A DNA stretch of 64,000 nt from Pseudoalteromonas sp. EB27 (GCF_001974875.1 NZ_MTQD01000009.1:150211-214210), one strand, 5' to 3'. Shown: positions 32,302-41,310, counted from the stretch's first letter. The notes: generated from the letters alone by a model not told the origin. Translations and numbers: made by a program.

Positions 32302-32979
32302 TTATTTAGCGTTTGCTGCTTGAATTTGCGCTTTCACTTTTTGCATAAATTCAGCCATATTCGCTTGGCGATCGGCCTCTATGCTTTGGGCAATGGCTAA
32401 TTGGCTCATTGATTCGTTCCACTTTTTCATGCCGGGAACTTGTGCTAATACATCCCAATCAAGCTGGCTTGAGCCAAAGGCGCTAACTATGGTGTTTACG
32501 TAATAAACGTAAATGTCTGCCATTGTAAATTGCTCGCCTGCAATCCACGGCGAAAACTTACACACGCTACTTAAAGCGGTTACGCCACGCGTTAATACTT
32601 GGCGTACTTCGGCTTTAGTTGTTTCAGGTACTTCAGCGCCTGAAAATACATAAGGGATGAACCGTCTGCTTGGCAGTTCAAAATAAAGCTCTGCCATTTT
32701 CATAATTTGACGTACAACTGCGCGCTCACCTGCATCTTCAGAATATAGCGGGGTTTGTGGGTACGACTCTTCTATAAAGTCGCAAATAACACTCGACTCT
32801 GAAATATTAAGCCCGTTAGCTGTTGTGATTGCAGGCACTTTGCCTGCAGGGCTGATTGCTAGTAACTCTTCACTACCGCCGTAAACAAGGTGTTCTTTAA
32901 ATGGCAGTTGTTTGTGTAAAAGTACATGTTTAACTAGGTTGTAATAGTTGCTAGCAGCAAAACCGTGCAAAGTAATCAT
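32302..32979 (-). CDS. Glutathione S-transferase family protein
   Basis: The product has 225 residues. N-terminal thioredoxin fold (HGFAASNYYNLVKHVL, then GKVPAITTANGLNISESSVI with the cis-Pro and the ES pair that binds the glutathione gamma-glutamyl group), followed by an all-helical domain with WIAGEQFTMADIYVYY. It is divergent from a LysR-type regulator (start 33154), with two related palindromic motifs in the 174-bp gap, so regulation by that LysR is probable. It is followed by the MDR dehydrogenase on the same strand. Confidence 0.92.
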   Translation of the reverse strand: MITLHGFAASNYYNLVKHVLLHKQLPFKEHLVYGGSEELLAISPAGKVPAITTANGLNISESSVICDFIEESYPQTPLYSEDAGERAVVRQIMKMAELYFELPSRRFIPYVFSGAEVPETTKAEVRQVLTRGVTALSSVCKFSPWIAGEQFTMADIYVYYVNTIVSAFGSSQLDWDVLAQVPGMKKWNESMSQLAIAQSIEADRQANMAEFMQKVKAQIQAANAK

Positions 32980-33040
32980 AAGTCAGCTTTCCATCATTAA
33001 CGTGAAGATACTCATTGCCAAAAAATGCAATTTAAGTCCC

Positions 33041-33124
33041 TGTCTTTAGGTTGAGTACATTATTACTTGTTTTAATTTGCTTATATATAGGGGAAAATGC
33101 GAATCACTTTTGTCTTTAAGACAA
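33041..33124. promoter_or_regulatory. Candidate LysR binding sites between GST and LysR genes
   Basis: Perfect palindrome TTGTCTT-T-AAGACAA at 33110-33124, 30 bp before the LysR start codon, and a related half-match CTGTCTTTAGG at 33040-33050, nearer the GST gene. The T-N11-A spacing is typical of LysR boxes. Confidence 0.5.
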
Positions 33125-33153
33125 TAAAGCATTTTATTTAATGGAGAGGCAAC

Positions 33154-34080
33154 TTGGATCAACTAAAAGCCATACGGTATTTTATTAAGGTGGTTGAAAC
33201 GGGCAGTTTTACCAAAGCCGCAAAAGCATTTGATGTGCCGCCCTCGTCGTTGTCACGGCGAGTTGCTGATTTAGAAAAAAGCCTAGGGGCGACGCTTTTA
33301 AAGCGTTCGACCCGTATCGTTAAATTGACCGAAGTTGGGCAAATTTACTATAACGATGTTCAGCAAATATTAAATCAGCTAGAGCAAAGCCACGAAACAG
33401 TGCGCAGTTATCAAACAACACCAATGGGGCGATTATGTATAAGCTCAATGGTGAGTTTTGGTGATAAAATATTACTGCCTCTGCTTGATGAATTTAGCGC
33501 GCTATACCCCGAAATTATATTAGATGTTAGCTTAAGTGATGAGTTATCGACACTTGGGCGTGACGATGTAGATATTGCTATTCGTGGTGGTTATGCGCCA
33601 AATGAACGCGTGCTAGCAATAAAACTAATGGATAATGGCTTTATTCCTGTCGCGTCACCCTGCTATTTACAAAAATACGGCGTGCCTACTAATGTTATGG
33701 AATTAAAGGATCACAGTGGCCTTTATTTTAAAACGCCAGCGGGGCCAACGCCTTGGTTATGTAAAGTGGATGAGCAATGGCACGACGTTTCTGGGCCTGC
33801 GGTCGCTATTTCAAATAACGGATCGTGGCTGGCTAAAAAAGCATGTAATGGTGAGGGCATTTTAATGTCAACTCGATGGGCGCTCGACTCATACCTTGAG
33901 TCTGGCCAGTTGCAAGAGCTTAAGTTTGAGCATGAATTAGCGATAAGCCAAAATGCGACTATGGCGGTTTATTTGTTATATCAAAAACAGCGTTATTTAG
34001 TACCAAAGGTGAAAGCGGCGGTCGACTTTTTAGTAAAAAGAATAAAAGAAACAGATGAAGGTAGTAAGCGAATAAAATAG
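33154..34080 (+). CDS. LysR-family transcriptional regulator (TTG start)
   Basis: The product has 308 residues. The start is TTG, chosen because GGAGAGG lies 5 bp upstream and because the residues after it (DQLKAIRYFIKVVETGSFTK) are exactly where LysR proteins begin. The N-terminal winged helix has the recognition helix PPSSLSRRVADLEKSLGATL. The effector-binding domain follows (~90-300). It is divergent from the GST/MDR pair and very probably controls it. A hairpin overlapping its own stop codon ends the transcript. The inducer is unknown. Confidence 0.93.
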   Translation: MDQLKAIRYFIKVVETGSFTKAAKAFDVPPSSLSRRVADLEKSLGATLLKRSTRIVKLTEVGQIYYNDVQQILNQLEQSHETVRSYQTTPMGRLCISSMVSFGDKILLPLLDEFSALYPEIILDVSLSDELSTLGRDDVDIAIRGGYAPNERVLAIKLMDNGFIPVASPCYLQKYGVPTNVMELKDHSGLYFKTPAGPTPWLCKVDEQWHDVSGPAVAISNNGSWLAKKACNGEGILMSTRWALDSYLESGQLQELKFEHELAISQNATMAVYLLYQKQRYLVPKVKAAVDFLVKRIKETDEGSKRIK

Positions 34081-34101
34081 GCCTTAAGAGTTAGGCCTAT
34101 T
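34076..34101 (+). terminator. Hairpin terminator overlapping the LysR stop codon
   Basis: AATAGGCCT (34076-34084) pairs with AGGCCTATT (34093-34101); the TAG stop lies within the left arm. The T-tract is weak (GTTTG). Confidence 0.6.
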
Positions 34102-34139
34102 GTTTGTATAAATAATAGGTAAAAAATATCTCCTTAAGC

Positions 34140-34166
34140 TAAAGCTTTTAACTAAGCGCCCGATAC
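34140..34166 (+). promoter_or_regulatory. Sigma-28 (FliA)-type promoter
   Basis: TAAAGCTT (34140-34147), exactly 11 bp, then CCCGATAC (34159-34166); the FliA consensus is TAAAGTTT-N11-GCCGATAA. Transcription should begin about 34173, and AAGGA precedes the ATG at 34201. This points to late-flagellar control of the gene downstream. Confidence 0.65.
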
Positions 34167-34200
34167 ATTACTTAATAGGGTTTAGAGATTAAGGATAATC

Positions 34201-36168
34201 ATGGTTAATAATGCACTTGGCAGCCAGTCTAATTTAAGCACTTTACTTGCCCAATCAGTTAATAACGCTAACCAAACCTCTGTGAGTCCTTCGCTGCTAA
34301 CCGGTAGCGACCTTCAAGCTATTAATGATTTACAAACTAACGCCCCCAAAATATCCGATGAATTATTAAGCCAGCTAAATAACGAAGCTATTGACGAAGC
34401 ACTAGTTAGCAATCAAAAAGTAGGGGATATTTTACAACAGCAACTTACCTCGCTATTTACTATTTCAAGTACGCCTAGCACGCTTAACTATAAACTCTCC
34501 GATGAAGAACTCGCCCTGCGCACCGTAATAAGCTCTCAGCATGAGGGGTTATTAAAAAACGAAAACAGTACCCAATTAATTGAGCGATTAAATACGTCGG
34601 TTAAAAATATTCAGGGTGCTTATGCTAATACCAGCGATATTTTATCGAGTTTAGGTCAGCTTGGGCATGAGCAAAAAACGTTTTTAGCCTCAAGTCAGCA
34701 ACGTGTTGAGCGCTCACTTAATCCCTACATGGAAAGCCTCAATCGCGCAAAATACGAGGATGACGATAACTACCTGTTTGAGCTCTCGGTAAAAACTAAA
34801 GAAGGTGATGTTATAAACATTACCTTTAACTCATCGCAAGGGTACGATGAAAACACAGGCGAAGCCGTTGATGGCTTTAGTTTAAGTTACGAGGTAAATG
34901 GCGATTTATCTGAGGCTGAGCATAAAGCACTTACGCAGGTGCTCAGTGGTGTTGGCGAAATGGCCGATGAATTTTTTAAAGTGAGTGAAAACTCATTTAA
35001 TCCTCTTATAGTGCCAAACCAAACAGACATGAGTTTAGATTTTTTAGCAGGGTTTAATAGTGAGCAGCTAACAGGCTTTGATGTGTCGTTTTCAACAACG
35101 CAAAATAAAGATCTTGATTCGAAAGAGAACACGCTTGATTTAAGTTACTCCATTGATGAAGCATCAAACCAGCAAGCACTTGTGTTTAAAGCCGCAGGTG
35201 GGCAAAACGACATTGATTTTGCACTTGATATGTCAACCATTGGCGCTAAAGACACGCAGCAAATGCAGCAGTATTTAGCGTCGCTCGATCAAAGCTTAGA
35301 AGATAGCCGAGTAAACAGTACCAAAGACGATAAAGAGTCGGCATTTGGGCGAAAAGGCGACGAAGCAATGCAGCAGGGCTTTGCATTGTTTAAAGGCGCG
35401 TTTACAAGTATGTCGTCGGCGGCTGAGCGCTATAGTAATTTGGAGTCACTTGCAGAACAGCACTTTAATGACGGGCGCGCCATGGTAGCCGATTTAGTTG
35501 ATAACATGATTACAAACGATAGCCGTTACCAAGGGCTAGGCAATAAAGCGCCAAATACATTGGGAGCGGGTATTTCTAAGCTCGCTGATTTTGATGCTAC
35601 CTTTTCGTATGCGCTGGATAACGGCGACTATCAGCCTAAAAGTACAATTGAGCTAAGCCAAGCGACTGATCAAACCCCATTAGGGGATCTTAGCGGTGTA
35701 ACGCAAAGTAAAAATGTAAGTAGCCACTTTGATTATCAATACAGTCGCCCTGATTATTACAACAAAGAAGAAAGTTATAACGTAGGTACTGCGGTTAAAA
35801 ATAAAGAGCTTGTGGGGCTTGATCAGTCTCACGAGGTTGATGTTGATACAAAAATGTATGCGTTTAATCCGCAAACTAACCAATACGAACTGCAAATGGC
35901 GATGCAAGAGCAAACCGTTAGTAAAAGCGACATTCGTTTAATTGACGATATTTGGCTTGAAGAAAACGAAAACAGCTACAACATGAATAAAAAAGAGCGT
36001 GTTGAGAGTGATGAAAAGCAAGACGAATTTAAAAAAACAAGCAGCCATTCTCACAATAAGTTAGTCACTTTAATTGGTGACTTAGATAAGTTAGCCGAGA
36101 ATAAAGACGTAAGACGCGAGTATTTAACTAACTTATCGCAAGTTAACTTTTTTATGGAGAAAAAGTAA
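34201..36168 (+). CDS. Large unknown protein under a sigma-28-type promoter
   Basis: The product has 655 residues; I recognise no family. There is no signal peptide or membrane helix. It is rich in Ser, Asn, Gln, Asp and Glu with few Cys, and is probably a secreted, flagellar or surface-associated protein exported without Sec, or a cytosolic scaffold. The first ~75 residues are low-complexity Asn/Ser/Leu. Two stretches look like paired beta-strand repeats (FELSVKTKEGDVINITFNSS and LDLSYSIDEASNQQALVFKA). The C-terminal ~60 residues are charged and helical. A near-consensus FliA promoter directly upstream suggests a role in motility or chemotaxis. No flagellar gene is adjacent. Confidence 0.75.
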   Translation: MVNNALGSQSNLSTLLAQSVNNANQTSVSPSLLTGSDLQAINDLQTNAPKISDELLSQLNNEAIDEALVSNQKVGDILQQQLTSLFTISSTPSTLNYKLSDEELALRTVISSQHEGLLKNENSTQLIERLNTSVKNIQGAYANTSDILSSLGQLGHEQKTFLASSQQRVERSLNPYMESLNRAKYEDDDNYLFELSVKTKEGDVINITFNSSQGYDENTGEAVDGFSLSYEVNGDLSEAEHKALTQVLSGVGEMADEFFKVSENSFNPLIVPNQTDMSLDFLAGFNSEQLTGFDVSFSTTQNKDLDSKENTLDLSYSIDEASNQQALVFKAAGGQNDIDFALDMSTIGAKDTQQMQQYLASLDQSLEDSRVNSTKDDKESAFGRKGDEAMQQGFALFKGAFTSMSSAAERYSNLESLAEQHFNDGRAMVADLVDNMITNDSRYQGLGNKAPNTLGAGISKLADFDATFSYALDNGDYQPKSTIELSQATDQTPLGDLSGVTQSKNVSSHFDYQYSRPDYYNKEESYNVGTAVKNKELVGLDQSHEVDVDTKMYAFNPQTNQYELQMAMQEQTVSKSDIRLIDDIWLEENENSYNMNKKERVESDEKQDEFKKTSSHSHNKLVTLIGDLDKLAENKDVRREYLTNLSQVNFFMEKK

Positions 36169-36263
36169 CGGTCTTGAGTTGTTCACTCCACACTCAATAT
36201 TGGGTATAGTCGTTAAATGCTTTATTTAATACCTAACTTTAATACCTAATTAAGAGCAACCTT

Positions 36264-36722
36264 ATGTTTAAACAATTAATTTTATTGTGTGCTTTAAGCA
36301 TGCCGTTATTAAGCTGTGCTGCTGACGCACCATTTTCGGGCGCAATTACCACTGATGTACTGCTAAGCGACTACGACAAGTTTAGCGAACAATACAAGGC
36401 TTTTACGCCTACAACACAAGACATTGCGTTAATGCAAAAGCTAGAAGGTAAAGAGCTAATTGTACTATTTGGTACATGGTGCCACGACAGTGAGCGCGAA
36501 GTACCGCGTTTAGTTAAGTTACTAGATGAATCAAAAGTACAACTTGCAAGCATTGAATATGTGGCCGTAGGTTACAACAAGCAAGACGATGCAGGTATTG
36601 CACAGGCTAACGACTTGCAATACACCCCAACGTTTATTGTTAAGCAAAATGGTAAAGAGTTAGTACGCGTAATTGAAAAGCCAACGGGCACGTTAGCGCA
36701 AGATTTAACTAAGGGTTTGTAA
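36264..36722 (+). CDS. Thioredoxin-fold lipoprotein with a CHDS active-site variant
   Basis: The product has 152 residues. Signal peptide with lipobox LLSC (Cys18) suggests an exported lipoprotein. The thioredoxin motif reads GTWCHDSEREVPRL: the first Cys remains and the second is Ser, so it can form mixed disulfides but not a classical CxxC cycle. The cis-proline is kept in QYTPTFIVKQNG. Such monothiol forms may act as isomerase-like or binding proteins in the periplasm. It stands alone behind the unknown 655-residue gene. Confidence 0.8.
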   Translation: MFKQLILLCALSMPLLSCAADAPFSGAITTDVLLSDYDKFSEQYKAFTPTTQDIALMQKLEGKELIVLFGTWCHDSEREVPRLVKLLDESKVQLASIEYVAVGYNKQDDAGIAQANDLQYTPTFIVKQNGKELVRVIEKPTGTLAQDLTKGL

Positions 36723-36878
36723 GGTCTATTCTTATGCTATGGCAATTCAATTAAAAGGATGTATAAAGCTTGGCATTCTTTGATTTGTTGCTAATTATAG
36801 CCTGTCATTTAACGTCAATTAGGTAAGCGTTTTGTGAGCATCATCCCGCGATTTTATTTATAATTAATATGGATATTT

Positions 36879-37067
36879 ATGAAGTGCAAAAAGTGTAAAT
36901 CAGGAATTACCTCCCCAATAGTTAAAACGACAAATCTTAACGGGACTCCAATCGCGTCATCATCTTGCCCAGTGTGCGGTGAAAATTTAGATGGTTCAAA
37001 AAGATATTGGGTTTTATTAATTATTTTACTTATCGGCATTGGTGTAGCATCAAGGTATTTTTCTTAA
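36879..37067 (+). CDS. Small zinc-ribbon membrane protein
   Basis: The product has 62 residues. CKKC at residues 3-6 and CPVC near 30 make a four-cysteine zinc ribbon, followed by a single C-terminal membrane helix (WVLLIILLIGIGVASRYF). The cysteine spacing and clear helix make it a credible small gene. Its function is unknown; the zinc ribbon would face the cytoplasm. Confidence 0.6.
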   Translation: MKCKKCKSGITSPIVKTTNLNGTPIASSSCPVCGENLDGSKRYWVLLIILLIGIGVASRYFS

Positions 37068-37175
37068 CCTTAGTTATATTATCCACACATGTGAATGAGC
37101 AAGACTTTAGTTTTGATTATTAGTCTTTTATTTTATCCGACTGATTTAGTCTTTTACTTAAAAGTTATGTGACTT

Positions 37176-37622
37176 ATGAAGTTAATGCGATCTGAAAAAG
37201 TTCAATTGTGGTTTTTGATAAATGCCAACAAATTGTTTGTAGCTGCAGCTGCTTTTGGCGTTATTTTTGTCTTGATTTGGGGGGATGCTTCTCAATGGGA
37301 ATACGAAGAAGATAAAAATCACTACAGCGCTTTTTTTTCATCTATTGATAGCCGAATTAGTTTTGTAAACTATGGCTATTCAGGTACCAGTTTAAGAGTT
37401 GTTTTGAATTTTGATGCCGAAGGGCTTATTCCGGATGACATTAAAAGCATAACTCCAAAGTATAAATATTTAATTCTTGAACGCATTTGCAATGATTTAG
37501 AAAGTTTGGAACTTTTAGAAAGCGGCTACTATTTTGATGTGGATTTAAGGGATATCAGTTCTGAACACATGTTTAAAAATTATTTTAATTTAATAGTGAA
37601 GCATGAAAGGTGTATCACGTAA
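37176..37622 (+). CDS. Hypothetical single-pass membrane protein
   Basis: The product has 148 residues. One N-terminal membrane helix (LFVAAAAFGVIFVLIWG, ~19-35) is followed by an exported or cytoplasmic domain with no motif I recognise. No family assignment. It is 108 bp behind the small zinc-ribbon gene in the same direction, and AT content is like the neighbours. Confidence 0.55.
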   Translation: MKLMRSEKVQLWFLINANKLFVAAAAFGVIFVLIWGDASQWEYEEDKNHYSAFFSSIDSRISFVNYGYSGTSLRVVLNFDAEGLIPDDIKSITPKYKYLILERICNDLESLELLESGYYFDVDLRDISSEHMFKNYFNLIVKHERCIT

Positions 37623-37745
37623 CACAAGTGAGTTTTAACTTAGCTAATAGGCATCAGAAAGACTAAAGGGCTCAAATTTTGACTTCATATATTAAACTTT
37701 ATCTAAATTTGCTACTGGTGCCTTACTACTTACAGATTGTGAGCA

Positions 37746-38624
37746 TTATTCACTAAACAGGCTTTTTTCGAACGCTTGTGCAGCGTGTGAAGACGGTCTG
37801 TCTTTATAATGCAGTTGATAAAGTGGCCGAGAGAGTTGCTCGTTATTTTTTTGACTCAGGCGTGTTAATTTACCAAGCTGCACCAAATCCTCAGTAACTA
37901 CATTTGGCAATAAAGCGACCCCCATACCTTGAGCGACGGCCCTTGCTATGGCTTCGTTGCTGCCTAATTGCATACTTTGCTCTGTTTGTACGCCATGCTC
38001 TGCTAATAACTTTACCGACATTTCTAAAGTGCCAGAGCCCGGCTCGCGCAGTAGCCAAAACTGCTCGTTTAACCATGCTTTTAAGTCTTTCGTGGGCTTA
38101 AAGTTACTGGGTATAACGACACTCATTAAATCGTTTTGCCAGTGCTTACTTATTATATGCGGCTCGGTAGGTGTGCCTTCAACCAGTGCTAAATCTATAG
38201 TGCATTCAAGTAAGGCATGCTCAATTTGCGCGGTATTAGCAACTTGTACTTCTACTTTTATATGCGGGTACTGGGCGCAAAATTTGGCTAAATAAGGCGG
38301 TAGCCAATAACTGGCAATGGTGGTGCTGATTCCTATAACTAATGTACCGCGCTTAAGCCCTGTGCGCGATTTAATATCTTCAATGGCGGCTTTTTCAATA
38401 GCAAAAATACTGCGGGCATGTTCAAAAAGTGCTTGTCCACCTTCACTTAAGGTGAGCTTTTTACCCTTAGATGCACGTTCAATAAGTAGAATGTTTAACT
38501 GATGCTCTAGCTCTTTTAGTGCCTTAGAAACAGCGGGCTGGCTTATAAAAAGCGCTTCGGCTGCGCCTGAAAAACTACCCAATTTAGCCACTGTATAAAA
38601 TACCCTAAGTGCATGCAAGTTCAT
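37746..38624 (-). CDS. LysR-family regulator, YeiE-like
   Basis: The product has 292 residues from ATG 38624, with GAGAG upstream; a TTG four codons earlier is unlikely. The N-terminal HTH (SFSGAAEALFISQPAVSKAL) is followed by the substrate-binding domain. It is divergent from the YeiH-type transporter, as YeiE is beside YeiH in enterics. A perfect palindrome (38642-38656) lies 18 bp upstream of its ATG, a likely autoregulatory site. YeiE is known to regulate the sulfite-related YeiH locus; that role is transferred by analogy. Confidence 0.9.
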   Translation of the reverse strand: MNLHALRVFYTVAKLGSFSGAAEALFISQPAVSKALKELEHQLNILLIERASKGKKLTLSEGGQALFEHARSIFAIEKAAIEDIKSRTGLKRGTLVIGISTTIASYWLPPYLAKFCAQYPHIKVEVQVANTAQIEHALLECTIDLALVEGTPTEPHIISKHWQNDLMSVVIPSNFKPTKDLKAWLNEQFWLLREPGSGTLEMSVKLLAEHGVQTEQSMQLGSNEAIARAVAQGMGVALLPNVVTEDLVQLGKLTRLSQKNNEQLSRPLYQLHYKDRPSSHAAQAFEKSLFSE

Positions 38625-38641
38625 TGTGTCTCTCAAATCAC

Positions 38642-38656
38642 ATAACTTTAAGTTAT
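38642..38656. promoter_or_regulatory. Candidate LysR-box palindrome
   Basis: ATAACTT-T-AAGTTAT, perfect 7-bp arms around one base, in the 121-bp gap between the LysR and YeiH genes. Arrangement and T-N11-A form suit the LysR protein encoded next to it. Confidence 0.5.
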
Positions 38657-38745
38657 CAAATCATGATTTTAATATATTGGAGTTATATTTTGCGCTTTTT
38701 TACAATTAAGTCAACACATCAACATGGTTTAAGTGAGGGAATATT

Positions 38746-39828
38746 ATGCTTAGCGCTATTAAAAATAGTTTTCAGCCTTTAGGTATTAATACTAAGCAAT
38801 ACGGCGATACGCGCTGGTGGATTGGCATGTTACTGGTTATTGTACTTGCGGGTGTTGCTATTGCGCTGAGTAAATTACCAATAATGCAAGCTGCGCAATT
38901 TAGCTCACTCACTATTGGTATTGTAGTTGGTATTATTGTGGGCAACAGTGTGTTTTCGCGTATAGCTACGCGTACCGATGTAGGTGTTGATTACGCTAAA
39001 AGTATTTTACTCAAAGCGGGTATTATTTTATTTGGTTTTAGAATTACCTTTGCACAGGTGGCTGGCGTTGGTTGGAGTGGGTTACTAACCGATATTGTTA
39101 TGCTCAGCGGTACGTTTATATTAGCAATACAGCTTGGTAAACGTGTATTTAAGCTTGATGAGCAAACAGTAATATTAATAGGTGCGGGTAGCTCTATTTG
39201 TGGCGCAGCAGCTGTAATGGCAACCGAGCCTGTAATAAAAGCGCAAGCGCACAAAGTATCAGTAGCTGTGGCAACGGTGGTGGTGTTTGGCACGCTAAGC
39301 ATGTTTGCCTACCCAATTATGTTTGATTGCATGGGGCTGAGCGAGCATGCGTACGGTATTTTTGTTGGCTCAACCATTCATGAAGTAGCACAAGTGGTTG
39401 CAGCGGGCACAGCTGTAAGCGCCAATGCTGCTGATACCGCCGTTATAGAAAAAATGCTACGCGTGATGATGCTCGCGCCATTTTTAGTGGGATTATCGTT
39501 TTGGCAAAGTAAAAAGCATGCAAAAACAAACAATAACGTGCATGGCGGCGAGCAAAAAGCGGGTATTACCATCCCTTGGTTTGCAGTGTTATTTATTGTG
39601 GCAAGTGGTGTGCATTCACTCTCTATTATTCCTCAAGTGGTTTCAAGCGCTATTGTATGGTTTGATAATATATTACTCACTATTGCGATGGTGGCTTTGG
39701 GTTTACGCACACATGTTGGGGCAATTCGCCAAGCGGGTATTAAACCGCTGTTACTGGCGCTGTGTTTATTTTTGTTTTTAACATTGGGTGGTTACGCTAT
39801 TAATATAGGCATTGCTGAGTTGTTTTAA
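38746..39828 (+). CDS. YeiH-family putative sulfate/sulfite exporter
   Basis: The product has 360 residues with about ten membrane helices and no signal peptide. UPF0324/YeiH family markers include the glycine-rich SLTIGIVVGIIVGNSVFSRI, LLKAGIILFGFRITF and LIGAGSSICGAAAVMATEPV (pore-like Gly motif), then GSTIHEVAQVVAAG. The family is thought to export sulfate, sulfite or related organosulfur anions. AGTGAGGGA is a good RBS. The divergent LysR is its likely regulator. Confidence 0.9.
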   Translation: MLSAIKNSFQPLGINTKQYGDTRWWIGMLLVIVLAGVAIALSKLPIMQAAQFSSLTIGIVVGIIVGNSVFSRIATRTDVGVDYAKSILLKAGIILFGFRITFAQVAGVGWSGLLTDIVMLSGTFILAIQLGKRVFKLDEQTVILIGAGSSICGAAAVMATEPVIKAQAHKVSVAVATVVVFGTLSMFAYPIMFDCMGLSEHAYGIFVGSTIHEVAQVVAAGTAVSANAADTAVIEKMLRVMMLAPFLVGLSFWQSKKHAKTNNNVHGGEQKAGITIPWFAVLFIVASGVHSLSIIPQVVSSAIVWFDNILLTIAMVALGLRTHVGAIRQAGIKPLLLALCLFLFLTLGGYAINIGIAELF

Positions 39829-39842
39829 AGGTTACTTGGTAA

Positions 39843-39877
39843 AAGTTGATTGGCGGCTTAAATTGGCCAATCAACTT
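39843..39877. terminator. Hairpin at the convergent YeiH/cryptochrome junction
   Basis: AAGTTGATTGGC (39843-39854) pairs with GCCAATCAACTT (39866-39877). It overlaps the last codons of the cryptochrome gene, so it may terminate both genes; the T-tract is poor. Confidence 0.5.
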
Positions 39878-41177
39878 CGTTTAAGGTATTTAGCTGCGTG
39901 CTGGTATTTTCATTGCCTTGCCACTTATTAGTGTAAGCAGCGTGCGGATCAAACTGCGCGGTTTGTTTTTCAATATTAAAGTGCCTACCACCACGCGGGT
40001 CGACCCCTACACCCGCTATATATTGCCAATTACCCCAGTTAGCGGCTACATCGTAATCAATCAATTGTTGTTCAAAATAAGCCGCGCCATAGCGCCAATC
40101 AAGGCCAAGCTCGTTAACTAAGCAGCTTGCGGCAATTTGCCTTGATCTATTTGATATATAACCGGTCGTATTAAGCTCATTCATAATGGCATTGACTAAT
40201 GGGTAGGGTGTTGAGCCATTACACCAAGCAGCAAAGCGGTTTGGTATAAACGTAGTAAGGGGTTTTGTTTGCTTTTGACCTTTAAAACTAAATAGGCTGT
40301 TGCCTGCTTTAAGTGCATGCCATTTAAAATACTCTCGCCATAGCAATTCAAATTTAATCCAGTAGGTAGACTCGTTTGTTATTTGGTTATGTTCGTACTG
40401 TTCAACGGCTTTATAAACTTGCCGCGCACTTACACAACCAAAGGCAAGCCAGGTACTAAATTTTGTGGTGTTATTAAAGCCATCAAGCTCGTTTCGAGTT
40501 GTTTTATAGGTACTTGGCAGTAAGCCTGAAAAGTACTGCGCTAAATGAGCTTGCGCACTTCTAAATCCGCCGTGCATTATCGCGTTGTTGTCATCACTAT
40601 ATTCAGTAAGCTCAATTGGTTTGGCCGCACATAATGTTATAGGTTGAGGGAGTAAACCTTTAGGCAGAGTTGAGGTTGTTATAGGTATGTTTACCGCCTC
40701 TACTTTTTTTCTAAATGGGGTAAAGCTTTTAGGCAGCTCGTTTAAATCAAAAGGGAGGTCGCTTTGTTGAAATAGAGTGTCTTGTTGAGTTGTTTTAAAT
40801 ATGACATGTGGGCAATGTGCTTTTAGTCGCGCAAGTTGGCGCTGCTCATAGGTTCCAACATGTTCACTGCACACTACTTCGTCAATATGTTGCTCAGCTA
40901 TGCGCTGCTTTAAAACACTAAAAGTTTCGCCCTCAAGTACGTGAAGAGTTTGCCCGCGTTCAATAAGCGCTTGTTGCATCTCAAATAAGCTTTGCATTAA
41001 AAACTGCTGTTTGTGCACGCCATATGGCTTTTGTTGATAGTTATTATTTTTAAACCAGTGTGGGTTTATTACAAATACAATATCGAGCGCACATTGCTCA
41101 GTAGCAAGTTCTCTTAAAATAGGGTTGTCGTCTATTCGTAAATCGTTTTGTAGCCAATATAAAATACGTTTGCTCAT
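39858..41177 (-). CDS. DASH-family cryptochrome/photolyase
   Basis: Light-driven flavoprotein of the cryptochrome-DASH branch, 439 residues. The N-terminal photolyase domain starts MSKRILYWLQNDLRIDDNP and the FAD-binding domain is C-terminal. Diagnostic segments are WIKFELLWREYFKWHALKAG, YISNRSRQIAASCLVNELGL and WGNWQYIAGVGVDPRGG (~382-398). DASH proteins repair cyclobutane dimers mainly in single-stranded DNA and may also signal. It sits alone, without an adjacent deoxyribodipyrimidine photolyase, common in light-exposed surface-water bacteria. Confidence 0.95.
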   Translation of the reverse strand: MSKRILYWLQNDLRIDDNPILRELATEQCALDIVFVINPHWFKNNNYQQKPYGVHKQQFLMQSLFEMQQALIERGQTLHVLEGETFSVLKQRIAEQHIDEVVCSEHVGTYEQRQLARLKAHCPHVIFKTTQQDTLFQQSDLPFDLNELPKSFTPFRKKVEAVNIPITTSTLPKGLLPQPITLCAAKPIELTEYSDDNNAIMHGGFRSAQAHLAQYFSGLLPSTYKTTRNELDGFNNTTKFSTWLAFGCVSARQVYKAVEQYEHNQITNESTYWIKFELLWREYFKWHALKAGNSLFSFKGQKQTKPLTTFIPNRFAAWCNGSTPYPLVNAIMNELNTTGYISNRSRQIAASCLVNELGLDWRYGAAYFEQQLIDYDVAANWGNWQYIAGVGVDPRGGRHFNIEKQTAQFDPHAAYTNKWQGNENTSTQLNTLNEVDWPI

Positions 41178-41274
41178 AGGTTTGCTCAGGTTTTAAACTC
41201 TAAAGTGGTACGAAGCAAAAGCGGGTGAGGATTAATGGTTAGGTATTTTAATTAGCTCGGCAGTTTACTTAACT

Positions 41275-41305
41275 AATAGAGACGGCTAAGTAAGCCGCCT
41301 CTATT
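41275..41305 (-). terminator. Terminator behind the DUF885 gene
   Basis: AATAGAGACGGCT pairs with AGCCGCCTCTATT with one mismatch. It stands just downstream of the minus-strand stop at 41311. Confidence 0.6.
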
Positions 41306-41310
41306 AAAAT

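Noticed and set aside
37891..38502. Several plus-strand ORFs opposite the YeiE-like LysR gene
   Set aside because: Shadow frames of a clear LysR protein; low-complexity translations with no domain.
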